From positions 1-8,316 of the forward strand of contig JALOPD010000245.1 in assembly GCA_025454075.1 (NCBI GenBank): a stretch of 8,316 nucleotides of DNA, written 5' to 3'. The position numbers and the translations under genes are program-made. The DNA comes from Desulfobacterales bacterium. GTDB taxonomy: Bacteria > Desulfobacterota > Desulfobacteria > Desulfobacterales > UBA2174_A. Below the pieces are notes generated by a model. It did not search any database. It was not told the DNA's origin and saw only the letters and a program-made list of their open reading frames with translations. Shown here piece after piece: positions 1 to 6,707 of this stretch; position 1 is the first letter of the stretch; the number at the start of each line of letters is the position of its first letter.

Positions 1-21
1 AAAGCCAAACGGAGGAAATGA
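1..21 (+). CDS. Possible 3' end of an upstream gene (partial)
   Basis: Frame 1 reads KAKRRK and stops at TGA 19-21, one base before the vorB ATG at 23. If real, this is the last few codons of the preceding gene. In VOR operons that gene is often the small 2x[4Fe-4S] ferredoxin-like delta subunit, but six codons cannot identify it. The tight spacing would fit translational coupling to vorB. The stretch also contains the vorB ribosome binding site (GGAGG at 11-15), so the basic codons could simply reflect that purine-rich sequence. Confidence 0.3.
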   Translation, partial: KAKRRK

Positions 22-22
22 G

Positions 23-1096
23 ATGGGCAAGGTGCTGATGAAGGGCAACGAGGCCATCGCCGAAGCGGCCATCCGCGCCGGGTGCCTGAATTATTTCGCC
101 TACCCGATTACGCCCCAATCCGAAGTGGCCGAGTATCTGTCCAAACGGCTGCCGGAGGTGGGCGGCGTCTTCCTGCAGGGGGAGAGCGAAGTCGCGGTGT
201 CCTACATGATTTTCGGCGCCTCCGCCTGCGGGGCGCGGGTGTTCACCACCTCCTCCAGCCCGGGCATCAGCCTGATGAGCGAGGGCATCAGCTACATCAC
301 GGCAGCCCAGTGCCCGGCCGTGTTCGTCAATATCATGCGCGGCGGCCCGGGGCTGGGCGGCATCCTGCCGTCCCAGGCGGACTATTTCCAGTCGGTGAAG
401 GGCGGCGGCCACGGGGACTACCGGCTGCTGGTGCTGGCGCCGGCGAGCGTGCAGGAGGCCGTGGAGATGGTCATGGCGGCCTTCCCGCTGGCCGAGAAGT
501 ACCTCAACCCGGTGATGATCCTGGGCGACGGCCTGATCGGCCAGATGATGGAGCCGGTCGAGTTCCCCGACCATCTCAAGAGCGCCCCGTCCAACAAGGA
601 CGAGTGGGCCACCAACGGACTCGACACGCGCAAAAGCACACGGCGCAACCTGGTCCGGACGCTCTACCTGGTCCCGGAGGAGCTGAACGCCCACAACCTG
701 AAGCTGAAGGCCAAGTACGACCGCATGAAGCAGGAGGAGGTGCGCTGCGAAACCTACAACCTGCAGGGCGACTACCGGGTCCTGATCGTGAGCTACGGCA
801 CCATGAGCCGGGTGTGCCGCACCGTCGTCGACAACTTCAAGGAAAAAGGCATCGAGATCGGCATGGTCCGGCCCCAGACCCTTTTCCCGTTCCCCCGGCA
901 GGCCGTTTACGACGCCGCCTCCAAGGCGAGCTGCCGCGCGGCCATCAGCATCGAGATGAGCATGGGACAGCTGGTGGAGGACGTGGAGCTGAGCGTCCGG
1001 GGGGCCAAGCCGGTCCACTGGTACGGCAAATGCGGCGGCGAGGTGCCGACCCCCGAAGAAGTCATGGAGGAAATCGGCAAGCTGCTGGCTTCCTGA
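23..1096 (+). CDS. vorB: 2-oxoacid:ferredoxin oxidoreductase, VorB-type alpha-like subunit
   Basis: This 357-residue cytoplasmic protein is the POR-N/domain II subunit of a CoA-acylating 2-oxoacid:ferredoxin oxidoreductase. The closest fit is 3-methyl-2-oxobutanoate (2-ketoisovalerate) oxidoreductase VorB, usually about 350 residues. The N-terminus has the family pattern MKGNEAIAEAAIRAGC, then YPITPQSE (residues 27-34), GESE (53-56) and TTSSSPG (75-81), which line the active site at the interface with the TPP subunit. A C-terminal transketolase-like domain starts near residue 252 (VLIVSYGT) and carries RPQTLFPFP (283-291) and EMSMGQL (311-317). The ATG at 23 is well supported by GGAGGAAA at 11-18. 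The gene leads the beta and gamma subunit genes. Substrate (branched-chain versus other 2-oxoacids) cannot be fixed from sequence alone, and Kor- or Ior-like activity is possible. Confidence 0.9.
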   Translation: MGKVLMKGNEAIAEAAIRAGCLNYFAYPITPQSEVAEYLSKRLPEVGGVFLQGESEVAVSYMIFGASACGARVFTTSSSPGISLMSEGISYITAAQCPAVFVNIMRGGPGLGGILPSQADYFQSVKGGGHGDYRLLVLAPASVQEAVEMVMAAFPLAEKYLNPVMILGDGLIGQMMEPVEFPDHLKSAPSNKDEWATNGLDTRKSTRRNLVRTLYLVPEELNAHNLKLKAKYDRMKQEEVRCETYNLQGDYRVLIVSYGTMSRVCRTVVDNFKEKGIEIGMVRPQTLFPFPRQAVYDAASKASCRAAISIEMSMGQLVEDVELSVRGAKPVHWYGKCGGEVPTPEEVMEEIGKLLAS

Positions 1097-1123
1097 ATTA
1101 TGATTTTGATAATTTTGGCGGCG

Positions 1124-1153
1124 GGCAACAGCGAGTTGCCGTTGTGACGCAAC
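1124..1153 (+). other. Two back-to-back hairpins between vorB and the beta subunit gene
   Basis: In the 106-nt spacer, GGCAAC (1124-1129) pairs with GTTGCC (1135-1140) around a 5-nt loop. GTTGT (1141-1145) pairs with GCAAC (1149-1153), including one G-U pair, around GAC. The core is CAAC-N5-GTTG-N2-GTTG-N5-CAAC, so the two stems touch with no gap. There is no T-tract, so this is not a normal intrinsic terminator. It could be an mRNA stability or processing element that sets subunit ratios, or chance. The rest of the spacer shows only the beta gene ribosome binding site (GGAG near 1189-1194). Confidence 0.35.
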
Positions 1154-1202
1154 CCGTCGCAAACTGAAAGCGTCGTAGCAATCCGATGGAGGAGCCAAAA
1201 TT

Positions 1203-1933
1203 ATGGGGAAAGCGTTTCATCGTCCGGAGGCCCTGGCCGATGTGGTCACGCACTATTGCCCGGGGTGCACCCACGGGGTGGCCCACCGATCGCGCCGGTG
1301 GGCTGTGCGGTGCTGTGCTACAACTACTTCACCTTCGATTTCCAGGAGGCGGCCCACGGCCGCGCCCCGGCCATGGCGACCGGCATCAAGCGGGTGCGGC
1401 CGGACCTGATCGTCTTCACCTACCAGGGCGACGGCGACCTGGCGAGCATCGGCATGAGCGAGATCATCCACGCCGCCAACCGCGGGGAGAAGTTCACCAC
1501 CATCTTCATCAACAACGCGGTCTACGGCATGACCGGCGGCCAGATGGCCCCCACCACCATGCCCGACCAGCGCACCACCACCTCGCCCTTCGGCCGCAAG
1601 GTGCTCCAGACCGGCATGCCGGTCAAGATGGCCGAGCTGCTCTCCGCGCTGGAGACCCCGGCCTTCATCGCGCGCGAAGCGTTGACCCAGCCCAAGTACA
1701 TCAACAAGGCCAAGAAAGCCATCCGCAAGGCCTTCAGCTACCAGGTGCAGAACACGTGCTTCAGCCTGGTCGAGCTCGTCAGTACCTGCCCGACCAACTG
1801 GGGCATGACCCCGACGGACGCGTTGAAATGGGCCGAGGAGAAGATGCTGCCGTATTACCCGCTCGGCGAGTTCAAGACGCCGGAGGCCGGCCGCGCGGTC
1901 GCGGGCGAAGGGAGAAAGAAACATGCAGAGTGA
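1203..1933 (+). pseudogene. 2-oxoacid:ferredoxin oxidoreductase, TPP-binding beta subunit, frameshifted by an internal deletion
   Basis: This is the thiamine pyrophosphate subunit partnering VorB, but it is split over two frames. From ATG 1203 (GGAGG upstream) one frame reads [15 protein letters not shown], then [11 protein letters not shown], the usual CPGC motif. After 1286 the homologous reading jumps to the frame that contains ATC 1289 (IAPVGCAV) and runs to TGA 1931-1933. That part holds the TPP/Mg motif GDGDLASIG (from 1427), NNAVYGMTGGQ (from 1511) and STCPTNWGM. As I recall the family, about 17 residues (one helix) normally lie between the His of HGVAH and the APVGC motif. This suggests a loss of roughly 50 nt, not a multiple of three, with the junction near 1288/1289. 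Everything else is conserved and shows no decay, so an assembly gap is as likely as true gene loss. As written, the first frame ends in a 68-residue product. Confidence 0.82.
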
Positions 1934-2462
1934 GGTGCAGTTTGCCGGATTCGGCGGTCAGGGGGTCATGCTGATGGGGCAGATCCTGGCGCAGGCCGCC
2001 ATGCACGAAGGCCGCGAGGTGGTGTGGATTCCCTCCTACGGCCCTGAAATGCGGGGCGGGACCGCCTATTGCACGGTGGTGATCAGCGACCGGCCCATCG
2101 GCTCGCCGATCATCCGCAACCCCCAGCACCTGGTGGCCATGAACCGGCCCTCGCTGGAGAAATTCGCCCCGACCGTTAAAAAAGGGGGAGTGGTCTTCGT
2201 CAACGCGTCGATCATCCCCGTCGGCTCCGGACGCGGCGACGTGGACGAACTGCGGGTGCCCATCATGGAGCTCGCCAAAGAAGCCGGCAACGCGAAGGCG
2301 GCCAACATCGTGGCGCTGGCGGCTTTCGTCGCCCGCAGCCGGATCGTGAGCTTCGAGGCGCTGACGGCGGCCGTCAAGGACAAATTCGCGGAAAAGGCCA
2401 AGCTGATCCCCCTCAACCTCAAGGCGCTGGATGCCGGCCGCAAAGCCGCCGCGGGGGAGTAG
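1923..2462 (+). CDS. 2-oxoacid:ferredoxin oxidoreductase, gamma subunit
   Basis: This 179-residue protein belongs to the POR gamma/KorC/VorG family (pyruvate ferredoxin/flavodoxin oxidoreductase domain), which helps bind CoA and completes the alpha-beta-gamma core. The signature GFGGQG is at residues 9-14 and SYGPEMRGG at 38-46. Length is normal for a stand-alone gamma subunit. In some methanogens this domain is fused to the TPP subunit, whereas here it is separate. The ATG at 1923 lies 11 nt inside the end of the beta gene and has AGGGAGAA (about 1909-1916) in front. This indicates translational coupling, so the beta frameshift would also be expected to reduce gamma translation if it is real. 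Confidence 0.9.
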   Translation: MQSEVQFAGFGGQGVMLMGQILAQAAMHEGREVVWIPSYGPEMRGGTAYCTVVISDRPIGSPIIRNPQHLVAMNRPSLEKFAPTVKKGGVVFVNASIIPVGSGRGDVDELRVPIMELAKEAGNAKAANIVALAAFVARSRIVSFEALTAAVKDKFAEKAKLIPLNLKALDAGRKAAAGE

Positions 2463-2519
2463 TGCGGCCCCCGTGAGCGGGTCACAAGGAAATTGGCTGC
2501 ATACGGCCGGAGCAATCAC

Positions 2520-3614
2520 GTGAACCTCAAGGCCCCCGATCACATCCTCGCCATCCCGCCCTACGTGCCGGGAAAGCCGGTCGAAGAACTCGAGCGCGAA
2601 CGGGGCATCCGGCACTCCATCAAGCTTGCCTCCAACGAAAACCCCCTCGGGCCGTCGCCGAAGGCGCTGGTCGCCCTCCGGCAGGCGTTGGCCTCGGTGC
2701 ACCGCTACCCGGACAGCGCGGGCTTTGAGCTGACCCGCAAGCTCGCCGCACGACTTTGCTTGGAACCGGGGCAGATCGTTCTTGGAAACGGGTCCGACGA
2801 CGTCATCGCCATGCTGGCGCGCTCGTTCCTGCGGCCGGGGGACGAGGTGCTCATGCCCAGGCCCTCGTTTCAAATGTATGAAATCGAGGCGCGGGCGGCC
2901 GCCGCCGTGCCGGTGGAGGTGCCGCTCAAGGACTTTCGCACGGATCTCGGGGCCATGGCGGCCCGTCTCACGCCCCGCACGCGCATGGTGTTCGTGAACA
3001 CGCCCCACAACCCGACCGGCAGCCTGGTGACCCGGTCCGAGCTCGAGGCGTTCATGGGGTTGCTGCCGGAGCACGTCCTGCTGGTGCTGGACGAGGCCTA
3101 CATCGAATTCGTGCGCGATCCGGCCGGGCCGGACAGCCTGGATTACGTCAAGGCCGGCCGGCCGGTGGTGGGGCTGCGGACCTTCTCCAAAGCCTACGGG
3201 CTGGCGGGCCTGCGCATCGGCTACGGCTTGATGGCCGTCGAGGTGGCCGGGGTTTTGAACCGGGTGCGGCAGCCGTTCAACGTCAGCCTGCCGGCCCAGG
3301 CGGCGGCCGCGGCGGCTCTCGATGACGCCGAATTCCTCCGGGACACCCTGCGGGTGGTCCATCAGGGGGTGGACTACCTTCATGCGGCGCTCACCGAGAT
3401 GGGGCTCGAGTGCCGGCCGACCCAGTCGAACTTTCTCATGTTCCGGGTTCCCGTCGATGCGCGCCGGGTCTTCGAGGGGCTGCTCGACCGCGGGGTCATC
3501 GTCCGCCCGCTGGCCAGCTACGGCTACCCGGATCGGCTGCGGGTGAGCGTGGGCCGGCCGGAGGAGAACCGGCGCTTCATCCAGGCGTTGGAAGAGGTGC
3601 TGCGGGACAAGTGA
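2520..3614 (+). CDS. hisC: Histidinol-phosphate / aromatic aminotransferase
   Basis: This is a PLP-dependent class I/II aminotransferase of the HisC family. It converts imidazole-acetol phosphate plus glutamate to histidinol phosphate, and some members also transaminate phenylpyruvate or prephenate-type aromatic 2-oxoacids. From GTG 2520 the protein has 364 residues, the family length. Visible landmarks are LASNENPLGPSPKA (36-49), the NPTG motif (164-167), DEAY (191-194) and the PLP lysine in TFSKAYGLAGLRIGYG (Lys224). The GTG is preferred over TTG 2493: GGAG at 2509-2512 sits 7 nt from the GTG, while AAGGA (2486-2490) is only 2 nt from the TTG, and MNLKAPDHIL matches typical HisC starts. It lies 57 nt after the VOR gamma gene and upstream of cmk-rpsA, not in a his operon. 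This arrangement resembles the aromatic supraoperon, so an aromatic role is possible. Confidence 0.88.
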   Translation: MNLKAPDHILAIPPYVPGKPVEELERERGIRHSIKLASNENPLGPSPKALVALRQALASVHRYPDSAGFELTRKLAARLCLEPGQIVLGNGSDDVIAMLARSFLRPGDEVLMPRPSFQMYEIEARAAAAVPVEVPLKDFRTDLGAMAARLTPRTRMVFVNTPHNPTGSLVTRSELEAFMGLLPEHVLLVLDEAYIEFVRDPAGPDSLDYVKAGRPVVGLRTFSKAYGLAGLRIGYGLMAVEVAGVLNRVRQPFNVSLPAQAAAAAALDDAEFLRDTLRVVHQGVDYLHAALTEMGLECRPTQSNFLMFRVPVDARRVFEGLLDRGVIVRPLASYGYPDRLRVSVGRPEENRRFIQALEEVLRDK

Positions 3615-3637
3615 CTAAAGTGACTAAAGTGCCTAAA
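3611..3637 (+). repeat. 9-bp tandem repeat, three copies, covering the hisC stop codon
   Basis: GTGACTAAA occurs at 3611-3619 and 3620-3628, followed by GTGCCTAAA at 3629-3637 (one mismatch). The hisC stop TGA (3612-3614) lies inside the first unit, so the array could have expanded from the end of the gene. There is no obvious terminator or promoter in it. Confidence 0.8.
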
Positions 3638-3691
3638 ATTAGATGAAAGGTTGGCGATTCACAGCTGCAGGTCAGCCGAAGGCAAAACCGT

Positions 3692-3719
3692 TGAACCGTG
3701 AACCCTGAACCCCGGAACC
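3692..3719 (+). repeat. 7-bp tandem repeat (TGAACCC type) just upstream of cmk
   Basis: TGAACCG (3692-3698), TGAACCC (3699-3705) and TGAACCC (3706-3712) are followed by a degenerate CCGGAACC (3712-3719), so GAACC appears four times at spacings of 7, 7 and 8 nt. One unit supplies the in-frame TGA at 3706-3708 that bounds the cmk frame on its 5' side, eight nt before the TTG start region. The array occupies the place where a ribosome binding site would be expected, and no strong Shine-Dalgarno is present. Confidence 0.75.
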
Positions 3720-3726
3720 ATCTTCA

Positions 3727-4401
3727 TTGCGCAACCTCCTGATCACCATCGACGGCCCCGCCGGCGCCGGGAAGACCACCGTGAGCCGGTTGCTGGCCGG
3801 CCGCCTGGGATACCGGTACATCGACACCGGCGCCCTCTACCGCGGCGTCGCGGTTGCGGCCCGCCGCCGCACGGTCGACCCGCAGGACGATGCCGCCCTG
3901 GGACGGCTGCTGGAGGGGATCGACCTGAATTTTCTGCCCGGCGAGGGCGGCCAGCGCCTGACTGTCGGCGGCGAGGACATCACGGAAGATATCCGCACCC
4001 CGGAGATCTCGATGCTGGCATCGGCGGTTTCGGCCCGGCCGGTGGTGCGGGCTTATCTGCTCAAGGTCCAGCGGGAGCTGGGACGGCAGAAGGGGGCGGT
4101 TTTCGAAGGCCGCGACATGGGGACGGTGGTGTTCCCCGAGGCCGAGGTGAAATTTTTTCTGAGCGCCTCCGAGTCGACCCGGGCGCTGCGGCGCTTTGCC
4201 GAGATCCAGGCGAAAACAGGGGCGTCGCTGGAGGAGGTGGAGCGGGACATGCGGCGCCGGGACGAACAGGACAGCACCCGGGCGCTGGCGCCGCTCGCGC
4301 CCGCCCCCGACGCCATCCGCATCGATTCCACCGGCCTCGGCATCGACCAGGTGGTGGACCTGATGGCCGCGCACATCCAGGCCCGGCTCGAGCGGCTGTA
4401 G
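3727..4401 (+). CDS. cmk: Cytidylate kinase
   Basis: Cmk phosphorylates CMP and dCMP to the diphosphates in pyrimidine nucleotide recycling. The 224-residue product has the usual length. It shows the P-loop DGPAGAGKTT (9-18), IDTGALYRG (32-40), which contacts the nucleoside monophosphate, and EGRDMGTVVFP (127-137), the Cmk-specific segment. It then has a LID-like arginine-rich stretch (MRRRDEQDSTR). The start is TTG at 3727. No ATG or GTG is available in frame after the TGA at 3706, and MRNLLITIDGPAGAGKTT matches normal family starts. With a TTG start and weak Shine-Dalgarno, translation is probably modest. It is followed by rpsA, the widely conserved cmk-rpsA order. Confidence 0.93.
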   Translation: MRNLLITIDGPAGAGKTTVSRLLAGRLGYRYIDTGALYRGVAVAARRRTVDPQDDAALGRLLEGIDLNFLPGEGGQRLTVGGEDITEDIRTPEISMLASAVSARPVVRAYLLKVQRELGRQKGAVFEGRDMGTVVFPEAEVKFFLSASESTRALRRFAEIQAKTGASLEEVERDMRRRDEQDSTRALAPLAPAPDAIRIDSTGLGIDQVVDLMAAHIQARLERL

Positions 4402-4544
4402 CGAAAAGTTTGGGTCGCCCGTCCCCGGTCGGCCCGTCGCCGGGAAGGGCCGCCGTGTCTTCGATCCGGTCGTTATTTCTCCGGCTGACCGGCCGACCGT
4501 GGACCGGCAGACCTTTCCTCCCATTTTCTCGTTGCATTTTTCCG

Positions 4545-4573
4545 CTGATCTGCTACACATACCCGGTTATAAG
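4545..4573 (+). promoter_or_regulatory. Candidate promoter for rpsA
   Basis: The 209-nt cmk-rpsA spacer (4402-4610) becomes AT-richer near its end. TATAAG (4568-4573) matches five of six -10 bases, and CTGATC (4545-4550), 17 nt upstream, is a weak -35. A rival is TTGCAT (4532-4537) with the extended -10 TGCTACACA (4551-4559), spacer 16. Either would give a short leader of about 30-45 nt. The earlier part of the spacer contains a GC hairpin (CGGCCC 4430-4435 with GGGCCG 4447-4452) without a T-tract, and nothing else that I recognise. Confidence 0.35.
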
Positions 4574-4610
4574 CGCATCCAAGGGATCGCAATTTCAGGC
4601 CAAGGGGGAA

Positions 4611-6398
<1,788 letters not shown>

Positions 6399-6440
6399 GG
6401 GCCGGACCGGCCGACCAGCGCTTTCGACTGCCAAGGCAGC

Positions 6441-6452
6441 CGATTCGAATCG
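6441..6452. repeat. 12-bp perfect palindrome abutting the rpsA terminator
   Basis: CGATTCGAATCG is self-complementary over all 12 bases and touches the terminator stem (starts 6453). A smaller hairpin, CTGCC-AA-GGCAG (6428-6439), lies just before it. Possible roles are a protein binding site or part of a 3'-end protecting structure. It may also be chance. Confidence 0.4.
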
Positions 6453-6484
6453 ATAACCCCGCTCTGTTGGCGGGGTTATTTTTT
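6453..6484 (+). terminator. Intrinsic terminator of rpsA
   Basis: A 10-bp perfect stem is formed by ATAACCCCGC (6453-6462) and GCGGGGTTAT (6470-6479) around a 7-nt loop, followed by a run of six Ts (6479-6484). It lies 54 nt after the rpsA stop and separates the upstream cluster from bamB. Confidence 0.93.
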
Positions 6485-6513
6485 GAGCAGTCCCCGCCGC
6501 GTGAGGTTTTTTC

Positions 6514-6543
6514 TTGACAAGTTTCGGGAAAACCTCTTATAAC
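6514..6543 (+). promoter_or_regulatory. Near-consensus sigma70 promoter upstream of bamB
   Basis: TTGACA (6514-6519, six of six) and TATAAC (6538-6543, five of six) are separated by 18 nt. This is the best promoter in the window, and it sits in an AT-rich island in an otherwise GC-rich sequence. Transcription would start near 6550, giving a leader of about 155 nt before the bamB ATG. Such a strong core promoter on a catabolic operon suggests control by a repressor. The overlapping repeats at 6541-6582 are the obvious candidate operator. Confidence 0.75.
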
Positions 6544-6582
6544 TACTATACAGCTAATTTGTAGTTACTTTATAGCTTATTT
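6541..6582. promoter_or_regulatory. Operator-like repeats overlapping the bamB promoter -10 and start site
   Basis: Two 16-nt direct copies, ACTATACAGCTAATTT (6545-6560) and ACTTTATAGCTTATTT (6567-6582), agree at 13 of 16 positions and are spaced 22 nt start to start, about two helical turns. An overlapping inverted repeat pairs AACTAC (6541-6546) with GTAGTT (6561-6566). The array begins inside the -10 box and covers the expected start site, which is the classic location for a repressor. The regulator family cannot be named from this. Confidence 0.55.
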
Positions 6583-6619
6583 CAAGCCGCCGTTAATCTT
6601 CTGTTCCACCGGGATCGTC

Positions 6620-6631
6620 TGTGAAATCACA
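6620..6631. promoter_or_regulatory. Inverted repeat TGTGA-AA-TCACA in the bamB leader
   Basis: The half-sites TGTGA (6620-6624) and TCACA (6627-6631) are exact complements separated by 2 nt. The half-site sequence is that of CRP/HcpR-type sites, but those use a 6-nt spacer, so this is not a standard CRP site. It lies about 75 nt downstream of the -10 box. The remaining leader to 6707 contains a small GC hairpin (GCCGG 6648-6652 with CCGGC 6659-6663) and the bamB ribosome binding site (AAGGGGA, 6696-6702). Confidence 0.3.
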
Positions 6632-6707
6632 ATGAATACAGCGGGAAGCCGGAAGACCCCGGCACGTCCCCCAAGGCCAAGGTCAGGCAATCCATAAGGG
6701 GAAAAAA

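Noticed and set aside
1101..1113. GATAAT (1108-1113) as an internal promoter for the VOR beta gene
   Set aside because: The -35 position (CTGGCT) is poor and the gene lies inside an evident operon.
82..1167. 361-codon plus-strand frame overlapping vorB
   Set aside because: It is the alternate frame of a clear VorB gene, rich in R, G, P and A with no domain pattern.
1203..1409. 68-residue frame at the start of the beta gene, or the 60-residue frame at 6708-6890, as genuine small proteins
   Set aside because: Their N-termini match the large enzyme subunits and only the tails after the deletion junctions differ, so they are by-products of the frameshifts.
1872..3383. Long minus-strand open frames, e.g. 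opposite hisC (1872-3383), rpsA (4473-6149) and bamB (6748-7878)
   Set aside because: They are antisense to well-recognised genes, have biased R/H/G/D-rich compositions typical of GC-rich shadows, and show no recognisable domains.
4410..4610. N-terminal extension of S1 from the open frame starting at 4410
   Set aside because: The stretch has no S1 similarity, is arginine/proline-rich noncoding-like sequence, and a ribosome binding site directly precedes ATG 4611/4620.
6661..6676. Possible sigma54 -24 element GGCACG at 6661-6666 upstream of bamB
   Set aside because: No TTGC element follows at the required spacing, and a much better sigma70 promoter is present.
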